This document shows, in pieces, positions 11,828 through 23,291 of a stretch of 64,000 nucleotides of DNA. The stretch is taken from positions 2,969,001-3,033,000 of the forward strand of contig OZ020309.1 in assembly GCA_963971305.1 (NCBI GenBank), read 5' to 3'. Position 1 is the stretch's first letter. Each line of letters starts with the position of its first letter. The notes beneath the pieces were generated by a model that made no database searches, was not told the DNA's origin, and saw nothing but the letters and a program-made list of their open reading frames with translations. Source of the DNA: Arcuatula senhousia (lineage: Eukaryota; Mollusca; Bivalvia; Mytilida; Mytilidae). Made by a program: the position numbers and the translations under genes.

Positions 11828-13289
11828 TATATTTTGGTACTTTGACCAAAAGAAACCCATGTCATTTTGTATGATATTTTTATCTGTTACAAAGTTAATA
11901 AACGAATGGAATTTCCATGTTTTTGAAAAGCAATTTGCACATGTTTTATAATATTTCACTTTCGGCCTGAACAATCCTATGATGTGCTGATTTGTTTTAT
12001 TTTAAACATATTTTATTTTACTGATATAACCTACATGAATACGTAAATCACAAAAAGGATAAGACACAGGTCATACCAATTAACATGGTCTTCTTTTGCG
12101 TTTGTTACCTATATTGGAAGCATAATTATTATCTACAGATTTTAAATGTACATTTAAAAGTGTCCTCTCTGGTTGAATTGGCAGGATAAACAAAAAAATA
12201 TACTTATTAATCAGAAATGTATGTTACAATAAATTAAGTTATGTTTTATATGCATATTTTCATAGAAAAATCTCTCATCAGCTAAGAAATGAAAATTATT
12301 TAAAACCAAAAAAAAAACAAAAACAAAAAACAGTCGTTTAGGAAAGCCATTTCAAGCACTGATGATCGATATCTACGAATGCCCGTTAGTGTCGGGTATA
12401 ACGATTGAGCTTTCTTGATCATTTTTAGTCGTGATTACGACTTATAAAAGCTACAGTACACTAACAGGCTTCTGTAAATATCAGTACGGGCAAAGGAAAT
12501 TGGTGTTTTAAACAATTTAGATTTGGAACATTCTGGGTATTTCAAATATGAAAAATTGATTCATTTGTAAAATCGTATCAAACAAGTCTAACGGCAACGC
12601 TGCTGATTATCCTCGGGGATCTCTGGTCCACCAGCAGCGGCTATCGACCCGATGGTTACAAAGTACCAAATACCCTAAAAATGCTAATCACTCATTTTGA
12701 TAAAATAATGAGCTTGGCTGTTCTGTTCAAAAACATGTAATCCAGTACTCATTTTCGGGACACAACAAACACTGAGCGGAACTTTGATAAAAATCCACTC
12801 GACAATATTTATTGTTAAATTAAATATGTAAACATATTTTCGCTGGTAATGCATCCTTTTAAAATCGCCACATCACATCTAGTACTCAAAAAGATATGTT
12901 ATCTACGGATACGACATCCGTATTAAGTTAAAACAAGAGCATACAACATGTACAAGTCATTCGGAAATCCCCTCGGCGTATGACGTAAAGGTTTAAATAA
13001 CGTAGGCGAAACTTTTGGTGAACAGTTTGTGGTTTTACATATCCATACTGATATAGAGTGATTAAGAGAGATATTCTGAATCCATTCGGAATGGGAGGTG
13101 GTCTGTTTATTATAAACAGATTTATAATAGGTATAAATAGGAAAAAAACCGGTTTGCTTCAGATTAGCTTTTTTCTCTTCGTGGTTTTGTTTAAAGATTG
13201 ATAGGTTCACTGTAGTTGTGACGACCTAATTTAGTACATAATAAAATATTTTATTGATATATAATATGCAAGAATGAAACTGTTTCTTT

Positions 13290-13622
13290 GTTATAGAAAA
13301 TAATGAGATGTGGAATAAGTGTACGCGACACAGCCTACAATCAAGCAGCAATTCAGAAAAACTACAATGGACAACCACCAGCAGCCTTCAACGAGTAGGC
13401 GCTGCTCGCGGCTCTGCAATTGGCCCATGGTCTAAATAAAATGCATATAATTCATATCCAGTCCTGAAATAGTCACAGATAGACCCCCTTCTTAAACAAG
13501 GAACAAAAAACATCAAAAAGACAAGTACAAACGAAAGCTAAGTCAAAGATTCCTGGCTTAGGACAGGCACATATAATTTGTGGCGGGTCTTAACTAGTTT
13601 TTTGGGCCCAACCTCCCCCTAT
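13290..13622 (+). repeat. dispersed repeat REP-A
   Basis: This copy runs from GAGATGTGGAATAAGTGTAC through GCAGCCTTCAACGAG, CATATAATTCATATCCAGTC and TTCCTGGCTTAGGACAG to CCAACCTCCCCCTAT. Relatives are at 20815, 23292 and 52678 (+), at 56940 and 58095 (-), and one split by a LINE at 34358 and 39272. No coding function; possibly a SINE or MITE family. Confidence 0.75.
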
Positions 13623-13867
13623 CAATATTCCTAGACAAAGCACAAAAACTATACACACAATAAAATCAAATCGATCAAAGTTCAATCCCTAAAAAAAATC
13701 TTTCTTCGTTCTCAGCCACTAGTAGAAAAGTTCAAAATTTATTTAAAAGATATGGTGGTTGATTGTTTTAATTAGTGTTTGACTGGTCTGCTGTACTGAG
13801 ATGATCACCTCAATATCCCTATTGTGTCTCACAACTATGTTGTGTTCTATGGTCATAACCAGATCCT

Positions 13868-14055
13868 AAGATCGCAATGGAAGAGGGAGGTTTGGCGCCA
13901 TAAAACCTGGTTTAACCCACCATTTCGTTTGAAATGCCTGTACCAAGTCAGGACCATTGCGATCCACCGATTCTCCGGTATGACTGATTCGTTTTTGTCA
14001 TTTTCTTTAGACTATGAGATTGATCATTCAAGTTCGGTAGTTTTGTTATACCTTT
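13868..14055 (+). repeat. dispersed repeat with GATCGCAATGG ends
   Basis: GATCGCAATGGAAGAGGGAG and, inverted, CCATTGCGATC bracket a core with AAAACCTGGTTTAACCCACC. A reverse-strand copy with the same right flank (TCATTCAAGTTCGGTAGTTT) is at 28265-28450 and a shorter direct copy at 29046-29160. Confidence 0.7.
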
Positions 14056-14529
14056 ATCCACTATAGAAACCCTTAGACAAAAGACAAGAAGAACAAACGA
14101 AAGGACGGTAAATGAACTCCCTACAGAACACTCGTTGTTATTGACAGCTAGCTCTGAATCATCAATCGACTGATATAAAAAAAAATCAAACATATCGATT
14201 TTTAATCCGACACCGACCTTTAAACAATAATGATTACGTGAAGTGTCATCACACAAAACCGACATGCTTGATCGCAAAAAAATGACAATGGTAAAAAAGC
14301 TTATGTAAGTTTATGTCATAAAGGGCTTTGTGTTTACATTTATTTCCATTTCTGTTTCCTTTTGCAAGGTTTTCCAGGCATGTATTTTGTCTACCCTTTA
14401 ATATTTAACTGCTGTTTTCGTGTTCCATCATCGTCGTTTCTAATTGAACAAGGGTGGCTGAAAAGTCTAAAACACTGATTAAAATATCAAACTATTAGTT
14501 ACTAATCAATGAACTCCCAAAAACAACGA

Positions 14530-14720
14530 AGTTGCACACCTGTGTAACTTGCACACCTGTATAACTTGCACACCTGAATACCTTGCACACCTGAGTAACT
14601 TGCACACCTGTATAACTTGCACACCATTTGAAACTTGCATACCTGAGAAACTTGCACACCAGTATAACTTGCACACCTGTGTAACTTGCACACGTGTGGA
14701 ACTTGCACACCTGTAATCTT
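14530..14720 (+). repeat. 17-bp minisatellite
   Basis: About eleven near-regular copies of AACTTGCACACCTGTAT, with substitutions mainly in the last five bases. The 17-bp period opens frames on the minus strand (C-A-S-Y-T-G-V-Q-like peptides) that are repeat artefacts, not genes. Confidence 0.85.
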
Positions 14721-15480
14721 GAAGGACGTTGGAGGCCGTACACCATGATATTAAAGAAGGTTGTAGGAAAACATGACAACCTTCATTAAGTGGAAACTTT
14801 GTGGTGAATTTTTGGGAAATTAAAAAATGGCCTTATTAAATTAGCAAATTTGTCAACATTGGACATCTTTAAAAACCCTTAAAATTTCCAGATAGCAGCT
14901 TGGCTTTACATAGAAAATATAGATTTATAAAATCACAACTTATTAATCTTACTATCATAATACAAGATAGCAGTTTGGCTCCTAACAAAACCTAGTGGTA
15001 TGCATTAATACCGGTCCCTACGATCATAATTCGGCTCTTTACAAAGCATAATGCTTCGAAAACTAATTACTACCTGGAAGTTACGATCATGCATATGATA
15101 CAAGAAAACGGTTTGGCTCTTTACAAAACCTAATGGTGAATTAACATAACTACCGGACCTTGTTATTATAGATTTGCTGTTTATTCAACATATAGCTAGG
15201 GAAACTCTTATCACCGGACCTTGCTTTCATAATACAAGATAGCGAGTGACTCTCTATAAAACGTAGTAGAACACAATTATATCGGATCGTACGGTCATAA
15301 TAAAAGACAACGGTTTTGCTCTATACAAAACTTAGCTGAGCACATCTTCATACATGTCAGTACCACGTCAGGGTACGTTTTCAGTTGATTTTTTCAATGC
15401 AACTGTCCATTCTTCCTGAATCAAATATCTTAAACTCATTGCTTCTGTCTACAATCATCGATATATTGGTGTATAAAATA
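14721..15480. other. no gene; faint 90-100 bp reiteration
   Basis: Between 14880 and 15340 phrases such as ATACAAGATAGC, TTTGGCTC and TACAAAACCTA recur loosely every 90-100 bases, suggesting an old tandem repeat. No coding sequence is supported. Confidence 0.4.
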
Positions 15481-17404
15481 ACAAGAGGCCCCCAGGAGCC
15501 TAAATCGCTTACCTGGACGTGATGTCAACCCTATGAAGATTTTGTATAGCTAAATGAGCTGAATGTTTAAGTAAGAAAAGGTTTTTTCTCTATCTGCAAT
15601 AGTTTTCATTCTCAGTAAGCAAAAAAACACTATTATTCAACTTTTAAGTGGCTGTAACCCCTTTTAGGGGTCATCTGACAACTTCTATTCTATGAAGACT
15701 TTTGTACAGCTAAATGCGCGGAACATTTAGGCAAGCAACCGTTTTCTCCATCTGCAATAGTTTTCATTCTATAGACCAAAAACACTGTTTTTTTTTTTTG
15801 CCTTTAAGGGGCTGTAACCCCTATAAGGGGTTCTCTGACAACTTCGACCCTATGGAGACTTTTGTAAAGCAAAATGAGCTGAACATTTAAGCAAGTAACA
15901 GCTTTTCTCTATCTGCAATAGTTTTCATTCTGTAGGCCAAAAACAATAGTTTTTGCCTTTGAGGGGCTGTAACCCCTATAAGTGGTCATCTGACAACTTT
16001 ATTCTTATGGAGACTTTTGTAGAGCTAAATGAGCTGAACTTTTAAGCAATCTAAATCACAACAAAGTTCCAGGCGATCAATTTTGTTTCGCCTGAGGCGC
16101 GTTTCGTCTATTCAAGACTCATCAGAGGCGCTCTACATAAAGTTGAAAATGCCAAACACTATATGACAATGAAGAGTATAGAATAATACCAAAAAATTTC
16201 GAACTAGAAATAAAATATTGACTAAGACCAACCAATGTCTGGGGTAGGAAAAACCTTAGGGTTTTGACAATTTAAAAATTTAAACGGATAATTTATAGCT
16301 TTGATGTGTTCGTCAACACAAAAGTGTTGATGCCGGAGCGGGCTAACCTTTGGGAATTAAAACTCCACCAGCAGCGCTTACCGTCACGGATGTTAGAAAT
16401 ATTAATTACAACAAAGTTCCAGACAATTAATTTTGCTACGCCTGACGCGCGTTTCGTCTATTCAAGACTCATCAGAGGCGCTTTACCAAAAGTTGAAAAT
16501 GCCAAACACTATATGACTATGAAGAGCATAGCATAAAACAAAAAATGTTGAACTAGAAACCAAATAATGACTAAGACCAACCAATGTCTGGGTAGGAAAA
16601 ACCTTAGGGTTTTGACAATTTAGAAATTTAAATGGATAATTTATAGCTTTGATGTGTTCGTCAACACAAAAGTGTTGATGCCGGAGCGTGCTAACCTCGG
16701 GGAATTAAAACTCCACCAGCAGCGCTAACCGTCACGGATGTTAGAAATATAAATTACAACAAAGTTCCAGACAATTAATTTTGCAAGGCCTGACGCGCGT
16801 TTCGTCTATTCAAGACTCATCAGAGGCGCTTTACCAAAAGTTGAAAACGCCAAACACAATATGACTTTGAAGAGCATAGCATAATACCAAAAAATGTTGA
16901 ACTAGAAACAAAATAATGGCTAAGACCAACATTTGTCTGGGGTAGGAAGAACCTTAGGGTTTTAACAATTTAAAAATTTAAACGGATAATTTTTAGCTTT
17001 GCAACAGCTTTTCTCTATCTGCAATAGTTTACATTCTATAGTCCAAAAACATGAAAAAAAACGCTATTTTTTACCTTTAAAGGGCCATAGCTTCTATCAA
17101 TGGTCATCTGACAACTTCGACCAAATTGTGACTTTTGTAGAGCTTTTGATTCTGAAGAGCCTAAGATCCTTGGGATTTTTTTCATCCATTTTAAAAGATT
17201 TCACCCTTTGTTCTATTTTTAGTAGCAGCGGCAATGTTTTTTTATCAAATCATTTTGTCATATATCATTCCAGGAAAGTTTCAGTTAAATTGGTTCAGTG
17301 GTTTCAGAGAAGAAAATTTTTGAATTTGTTAACGGACGACGATGGACGACGACGGACGCATAGTGATGGCATAAGCTCACATTGCCTTTTGCCAGGTGAG
17401 CTAA
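15481..17404 (+). mobile_element. Helentron-like element with nested satellite
   Basis: The ends match the element at 9613: AAGAGGCCCCCAGGAGCC at the left, and at the right a GACGAC tract, AGCTCACATTGCC / GCCAGGTGAGCT and CTAA (17401-17404). The core is the same ~155-bp unit family (units near 15540, 15692, 15853 and 16010). It is interrupted at about 16057-16998 by a different satellite and then resumes at CAACAGCTTTTCTCTATCTG. Confidence 0.7.
16057..16998 (+). repeat. three-copy ~348-bp satellite
   Basis: Three head-to-tail units start at about 16060, 16405 and 16753. Each has ACAACAAAGTTCCAG, GCGCGTTTCGTCTATTCAAG, ACTCATCAGAGGCGCT and CCACCAGCAGCGCT; the third is cut short. The block interrupts the 155-bp core of the surrounding element. 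A divergent single copy lies at 28760-29040. Small frames across it encode repeat peptides only. Confidence 0.8.
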
Positions 17405-17829
17405 AAATGATAAAAAGTTCTTTTAAACCTATACTACATATTACATAATGTCTTATCTCGGAATGTCAGCAGGAAAAGTTGAGGCATTTGATTTAATACG
17501 CGGCATTTTAAGTGTTTCCTAAATATATCTATAAAAATGCACTTCCCTAAAAAATCGTATATTGGCCAAGGCAAATAGTTTTACAAATTTTCAACAAAAA
17601 CAGTAAGTAATTTTTATTGTAAATAAATAACTTTTATCGTTAAGAAGTAAAAACAGGAAAAGTAAGCATTTAATTTTATTTAATTTTGCACAAGTAATTA
17701 AAAGAGGGGAAATATTCGTATATACTTTTATACTTTAACGTACTTTTCATTCAAATTAAAGGTTAGATTAACATCATATACTTCTTTCACTTTAACATTA
17801 TTTAGAGAAGAAGTGAAGTACCAATAGAG

Positions 17830-17985
17830 CATCCGAATTTAAAATGTCCGATGGGCAGAGACAAAACCATTACACGCTAACAAGAATAAGACAAAACAAC
17901 GGACAATATAAAAAAAGAACAACTGACTAGCAATCAACAACGCAAACTCAAGTCGTAACGCGAAGAGTAAGAAGCTTACAATACA
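17830..17985 (+). repeat. dispersed repeat REP-B (diverged)
   Basis: A member of the family with GGCAGAGACAAAACCA and AATCAACAACGC blocks. Better copies are at 20545 and 22995 (-) and at 54835, 55355 and 57335 (+). Non-coding. Confidence 0.6.
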
Positions 17986-18003
17986 ACAAAGTGTATTTGG
18001 GGT

Positions 18004-18053
18004 TTTTTTTTGTTTTTTTTTTGTTTTTTGTTTTTTGTTTTTTTTTTTTTTTA
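18004..18053 (+). repeat. T/G low-complexity tract before a lectin gene
   Basis: A 50-bp run of T with interspersed single G, of the form (T6-9 G)n, ends about 50 bp upstream of the chosen lectin start codon. It may affect the promoter or 5' UTR; no function is shown. Confidence 0.6.
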
Positions 18054-18103
18054 AGATTCAGGTGTGATCAGCACATTTAATGCTAGGGCGCCTTCACGAA
18101 AAT

Positions 18104-20420
18104 ATGAACGGTTTTCAGCTCCTGTTGGCTGTCATATTTGCTTCGTGTAGTATTTCATGGAGAAGGTGTGAAGCTGTTTTAGATCAGTTCGAAGAATTCA
18201 TACATTTAAAGAATGATTTGGAAACATTTAACCAACGAGCAAATCAACGAATAGATAATCTTGAATCAAAGCTGAAGAATGATTTGAAGACCATTAACCA
18301 ACAAGTAAATCAACGAATGGAGAATCTTGAATCAAAGGGTAATTTAGTATAATTTTAAGCTCACCTTGACCGTCCAGGTGAGCTATTTCAATCACTTGGC
18401 GTCCGTCGTCGTCTTCTGTCGTCGTCTGTAACATTTTTTTCAAAAATCTTCTCCTTTAAAATTACTGAACAGAATTGAATGAAACTTGGTATGGTTATAC
18501 CTTAGGATGACCAGCACAAAAGTTTCCAATCTATCAAAAAAACATGACCGCCGTTGATAAAAATAGACATGGGTCAGACTTTTGTTTTTGCTTTGCAAAT
18601 CAAAAAGTATAGGATAGAGAAAAATCTGATTCAGGTTTCGTTCTTTGGCATCAAAAGTCTGTTGGATCGAAGTTGTCAAATGACCAATGTAAAGTTTATG
18701 ACCATTTGAAGAAACAAAATACAGTTTTTCATGCTTTTGCCCTAAAGAATGAAATCTGATAGAGATAAAGATAAGCTGATGCTTGCTTATTATAAATCTT
18801 CAGGTCATTAGGCTCTACAAAAGTTTCCATTGGATCGGGGCTGTCAGATGAACCCTTATAGGGGTTTTGGCCCTTTAAAGGTAAAAACATAACGGTTTTT
18901 GTTCACGTTTTTGCACTAGAGAATGAAAACTATTGCAGACCGAGAAAAGCTAGGTCATTTACACAAAAAAACGTCTGACTGTCATTGCTTCCATGTTTGT
19001 GAACTATTTTTTTCTCCTCTTGACCTTGACATATGTACATTCTAACTTTTGGAAATTTTTGAATAAACCAGATGTGAAACCGAAGTATTCTAACTACTGA
19101 TATCAGAAGATTATTTTACAAACCTGAAAATATTCATATCAGAACTGTCTTAAAACAACAAAGATGGATCAAGTTGAAAAGATTATTAAAATCGAATATA
19201 TGAAAAAAATAATTGACGGTGTCCAAGTTAAAATTATTCTGTTTTACATAAAGCTAAAAATAGAAAAAAAAACTTTCTTGATGATTTGACTAATGCAATA
19301 AGTATTCTTTAATTTATTTTGTTTTATAGAGTCAAGAAAGAGAAAAGGCTGTGAGTTTTTATATGTAGTTAAATGATCTTAAATCCAAGTTCAAAATTAA
19401 AATAATATACATTGTATACTGTCATGACTTCATTAGCTTATTTTTTCGTGGGGATAAAATTGCTTTGTCAAGAACATAAAACTGAATCGTCGAAGACCAA
19501 ATTTTGGGGATTTTCAATCTTGATTGATATACACACTTAACCAATTACTTTAAATTCGTGGGCTTTTCAAAATGCGTATTTCCATACCCACGAAATAAAC
19601 GAAACTAAATCCTCCACGAATATATTTGCTTCTACAGTATCTTATGCACTCGACCTAAGTTTTATTCTAAACACAGATGCGGCTTATTAAAGCTTCTCGA
19701 TAAGATAGTAGAAAAATATTAATATATTGTAGTATCCAATGATATCTGTTTTATACGACTGAAACGAAAAATTAGAAATGAGGCTTGTTTAGGGTATATT
19801 GGGATACGGGATATTCACACAATTTTTTCATGGGATACAGGATATTTTAGGCAAAACTTACTGGGATATGGGATATTTAAGTCCATTTTATTTACAGGGA
19901 TATGGGATACTGGAAAAACACTTTTTGGGACATGGGATATTTGATGAAAAAATTACGGGGATATGGGATATTGGTACCCCCCCCCTAAACAAGCCCCAGA
20001 AATAGTTTAAGGCTGTCCAACCATAAAAAGAGCATTATTCTAATGTGGCTTCTATATTAATAGCACTGCATTACATCAAAACAGCAAATGATTTATAGAA
20101 AATATAATAGATGTCTTTAGTTTTAATTTGTTTCAGGTCAGGATGGAACATTGAGAGTCTATACCTATCCCAGAAAATTATCGACTACAAGATGGGTACC
20201 GTTTCAGTCCCCGTTCGACAGTACCCCCTCTGTGGTAACTGGCATAACCTTCTATGATAACGATAAAGAGTTCAACGATCGTCTCCATATTGAAATAACG
20301 TCCATAAACAAGTCAGGTTTCAATGTGAAAATGTACGGCACTGTCGTCAGTGACACAAAACTGTACGGTGTTGGCATAAGATGGATGGCATGTCCTAAAC
20401 TTTTTGTATACAAACGTTAA
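18104..20420 (+). CDS. H-type lectin with signal peptide and coiled coil (three exons)
   Basis: Deduced exons are 18104-18338, 19330-19350 and 20137-20420, all joined in phase 1, giving 179 aa. The start is the second Met of the open frame (18104), because MNGFQLLLAVIFASCSIS then begins directly with the hydrophobic signal peptide, as in the paralogue at 34124. Residues about 25-78 form a coiled coil with two ~22-residue repeats (LKNDLETFNQRANQRIDNLE-type). The microexon adds ESRKRKGC. Residues 87-179 are an H_lectin domain: WVPFQSPFDSTPSVVTGI, NDRLHIEI, SGFNV, DTKLYG, IRWMAC. The protein is expected to be secreted and oligomeric, binding glycans. Cys86 (microexon junction) and Cys171 could pair. 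Splicing is inferred, and exon 1 might instead join the cassette at 22024-22888. Confidence 0.8.
18353..18965 (-). mobile_element. truncated Helentron-like element in intron 1
   Basis: Reading on the minus strand, the end is a GACGAC tract followed by AATAGCTCACCTGGACGG / CAAGGTGAGCTTAA near 18354-18385. Inside are reversed units resembling the 155-bp core (CCCTATAAGGG-like phrases, TCTACAAAAG on the plus strand). The other terminus is missing. The left breakpoint of the lectin tandem duplication (18499) lies inside this element. Confidence 0.6.
19330..19350 (+). CDS. 21-nt microexon, cassette A
   Basis: It lies between GTTTTATAG and GTGAGT, an excellent acceptor and donor. It enters and leaves in phase 1, so including or skipping it keeps the frame. 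It encodes E-S-R-K-R-K-G and supplies the T that turns the next junction codon from GGT (Gly) to TGT (Cys). Six copies in the window share this layout. Confidence 0.75.
19780..19997. mobile_element. 218-bp TIR element with GGGATAT repeats
   Basis: The inverted ends GAGGCTTGTTTAGGG and GGGGCTTGTTTAGGG differ at one base. AGAAAT flanks both sides (19774-19779 and 19998-20003). The interior repeats GGGATATGGGATAT about five times with variable spacers. Unit 2 of the tandem duplication has the site with a single AGAAAT (22466-22471), so this is a clean filled/empty pair. No coding region. Confidence 0.85.
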
Positions 20421-20516
20421 TTTTTTAAAGGAAAATTAAATACAAAAGAAAAACTTGTATTTTAGCATTTTTTTTAATTCAATGTTGAACTTGTATGATA
20501 CACACTTTGCTTAGCA

Positions 20517-20522
20517 ATAAAA
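20517..20522 (+). promoter_or_regulatory. polyadenylation signal AATAAA, cassette A
   Basis: AATAAA lies about 97 bp after the stop codon in sequence conserved with cassette B (AATAAA at 22987-22992). Confidence 0.55.
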
Positions 20523-20544
20523 AAATTCTGCCTTTTTTGGGGTC

Positions 20545-20745
20545 TTATCTTCATGAGCACCTGAGTTTCCACTCTTGTGTCGACTGATGTTTGCCTTGTT
20601 GGTTGATATTCAGTTATTTTGTGTTTTACGTGATGTCTGTTTTAATCCCGTTCTTGCTGGTGTTTTCTGGTTTTGTCTCTGCCCTTTCGGCCTTTTGACA
20701 TTCGGATACCTCACTGGCACCTCTGCTTCTTTATCGAACTGAATA
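20545..20745 (-). repeat. dispersed repeat REP-B
   Basis: Part of the duplicated 3' flank; its partner is 22995-23205. Minus-strand blocks are GAGGTGCCAGTGAGGTATCC and GGCAGAGACAAAACCAGAAA. Non-coding. Confidence 0.65.
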
Positions 20746-20814
20746 CATTGGTATACCGAAGAGACATAATGTTCTCATAAACAAATACGGGGTAAATCAG
20801 ATGATATGCGATAA

Positions 20815-21050
20815 AGAGATGTGGAATAAGTGTACGCGACACAACCAACAATAAAGAAACGGCAATGAAAAAAATCACAATGGAATCCCTAGATTATCAA
20901 AGAAAGGCCAACTTTTGGATATTATAGAACAAAAACAGATAGTTGACAGTGACAAACAAAAGCTTTGACAAGGATTCCTGGCTTAGGACAGACACATATA
21001 AAATGTGGCGGGTTTAAACTAGTTTTTGGGCCCAACCTTCCCCCTATTGA
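20815..21050 (+). repeat. dispersed repeat REP-A, internally deleted
   Basis: It starts GAGATGTGGAATAAGTGTAC and ends near CCAACCTTCCCCCTATT. About 105 bp that unit 2 still has (GACTGCTGAGCAGTCTTCAA onward) are missing after ATCACAATGGAA. Confidence 0.7.
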
Positions 21051-22023
21051 TAAGAACGGATGTTTCTCATAAGATGTTTGTATTCAAATTGTGTCCCTTT
21101 TATGATTTGATCTACACTCATATTTAGCTGATTTGTGTACAAAACAGAAATCATTATCGTTCGAGATGACCCCATTTTATCTTTATTGAGTTTTACCTTA
21201 GGATGACCAGCACAAAAGTGTCCAATTTATCAAAAAAACATGACCGCCGTTGATAAAAGTAGACATGGGTCAGACTTTTGTTTTTGCTTTGCAAATCAAA
21301 AAGTATAGGATAGAGAAAAATATGATTCAGGTTTCGTTCTTTGGCATCAAAAGTCTGTTGGATCGAAGTTGTCAAATGACCAATGTAAAGTTTATGACCA
21401 TTTGAAGAAAAAAAAATACAGTTTTTCATGTTTTTGCCCTAAAGAATGAAATCTGATAGAGATAAAGATAAGCTGATGCTTGCTTATTATAAATCTTCAG
21501 GTCATTAGGCTCTACAAAAGTTTCCATTGGATCGGGGCTGTCAGATGAACCCTTATATGGGTTTTGGCCCTTTAAAGGTAAAAACATAACGGTTTTTGTT
21601 CACGTTTTTGCACTAGAGAATGAAAACTATTGCAGACCGAGAAAAGCTAGGTCATTTACACAAAAAACGTCTGACTGCCATTGCTTCCATGTTTGTTTAC
21701 CATTTTTCCTCCTCTTGACCTTGACATATGTACATTCTAACATTCGGAAATTTTGGAATAAACCAGATGTGAAACCGAAGTATTCTAACTACTGATATCA
21801 GAAGATTATTTTACAAACCTGAACATATACATATCAGAACTGTTTTAAAACAACAAAGATGGATCAAACTTGAATAGATTATTAAAATCGAATATGTGAA
21901 GAAAACAATTGACGGTGTCCAAGTTAAAATTATTCCGTTTTACATAAAGCTAAAAATAGAAAAAAACGTTCTTGATGATTTGACTATTGCAATAAGTATT
22001 CTTTAACTTATTTTGTTTTATAG

Positions 22024-22044
22024 AGTCAAGAAAGAGAAAAGGCT
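22024..22044 (+). CDS. 21-nt microexon, cassette B
   Basis: Identical in sequence to the microexon at 19330, with the same TATAG acceptor and GTGAGT donor. Confidence 0.7.
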
Positions 22045-22604
22045 GTGAGTTTTTATATGTAGTTAAATGATCTTAAATCCAAGTTCAAAATTAAAATAAT
22101 ATACATTGTATACTGTCATGACTTCATTAGCTTATTTTTTCGTGGGGATAAAATTGCTTTGTTAAGAACATAAAAATGAATCGTCGAAGACCAAATTTGG
22201 GGATTTTCAATCTTGATTGATATACACACTTAACCAATTACTTTAAATTCGTGGGCGTTTCAAGATGTGTATTTCCATACCCACGAAATAAACGAAACTA
22301 AATCCTCCACGAATATATTTGCTTCTACAGTATCTTATGCACTCGACCTAAGTTTTATTATAAATACAGATGCGGCTTATTAAAGCTTCTCGATAAGATA
22401 ATAGAAAATATTAATATATTGTAGTATCCAATGATATCTGTTTTATACGACTGAAACGAAAAATAAGAAATAATTTAAGGCTGCCCAACCATAAAAAGAG
22501 CATTATTCTAATGTGGCTGCTATATTAATAGCACTGCATTACATCAGAACAGCAAATGATTTATAGAAAATCTAATAGATGTCTTTAGTTTTAATTTGTT
22601 TCAG

Positions 22605-22888
22605 GTCAGGATGGAACATTGAGAGTCTATACCTATCCCAGAAAATTATCGACTACAAGATGGGTACCGTTTCAGTCCCCGTTCGACAGTACCCCCTCTG
22701 TGGTAACTGGCATAACCTTCTATGATAACGATAAAGAGTTCAACGATCGTCTCCATGGTGAAATAACTTCCATAAACAAGTCAGGTTTCAATGTGAAAAT
22801 GTACGGCACTGTCGTCAGTGACACAAAACTGTACGGTGTTGGCATAAGATGGATGGCATGTCCTAAACTTTTTGTATACAAACGTTAA
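22605..22888 (+). CDS. H-type lectin terminal exon, cassette B
   Basis: This 284-nt exon follows TTTGTTTCAG and is open to TAA. It encodes 93 residues identical to cassette A except that Ile becomes Gly in NDRLH-(I/G)-EITSI (ATT to GGT). All H_lectin landmarks and the WMAC cysteine are present. There is no signal-peptide or coiled-coil exon between cassettes A and B, so it can be expressed as a lectin only if exon 1 at 18104 splices past cassette A. Otherwise it is a silent duplicate. The high identity argues it is recent. Confidence 0.75.
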
Positions 22889-22994
22889 TTTTTTTAAAGG
22901 AAAATTAAATACAAAAGAAAAAACTTTGTATTTTAGCATTTTTTTTTATTCAATGTTGAACTTGTATGATACATACTTTGCTTAGCAATAAAAA

Positions 22995-23205
22995 ATTCTG
23001 GTTTTTTGTGGTCTTATCTTCATGAGCACCTGAGTTTCCACTCTTGTGTCGACTGATGTTTGCCTTGTTGGTTGATATTCAGTTATTTTGTGTTTCCATA
23101 TTTTACATGTTGTCTGTTTTAGTCCCGTTCTTGTTGGTGTTTTCTGGTTTTGTCTCTGCCCTTTCGGACTTTTGACATTCGGATACCTCACTGGCACCTC
23201 TGCTT
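22995..23205 (-). repeat. dispersed repeat REP-B
   Basis: Counterpart of 20545-20745 in unit 2. The minus strand reads GAGGTGCCAGTGAGGTATCC, AAAAGTCCGAAAGGGCAGAG and ACAAGGCAAACATCAGTCGA. Non-coding. Confidence 0.65.
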
Positions 23206-23291
23206 CTTTATCGAACTGAATACATTGGTATACCGGAGAGACATAATGTTCTCATAAACGAATACGGGGTATATCAGATGATAGACGATAA

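Larger units (their letters stand above)
11286..14720 (+). repeat. segmental duplication, copy B
   Basis: It matches copy A (6459-11285) in order over 11286-11488, 11830-13290 and 14310-14720. It has its own insertions: a TA-flanked MITE at 11490-11827 and a block of dispersed repeats at about 13290-14310. It lacks the three elements found only in copy A. Confidence 0.75.
18499..21194 (+). repeat. tandem duplication unit 1 (lectin cassette A)
   Basis: It runs from ACCTTAGGATGACCAGCACA to TTTATCTTTATTGAGTT and is followed directly by a second copy at 21195-23772. It contains part of intron 1, a microexon, the lectin exon and 3' flank. Relative to unit 2 it has an extra 218-bp MITE (19780-19997) and lacks about 105 bp near 20880. 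Confidence 0.9.

Noticed and set aside
14495..14779. Minus-strand Cys-rich repeat peptides (CASYTGVQ-like)
   Set aside because: Pure translation of a 17-bp minisatellite, seen in three overlapping registers.
16306..16536. 76-codon frame in the 348-bp satellite
   Set aside because: Lies in tandem repeat units and is not conserved among them.
16999..17448. 149-codon plus-strand frame
   Set aside because: Spans the end of a Helentron-like element and its terminal hairpin; no domain.
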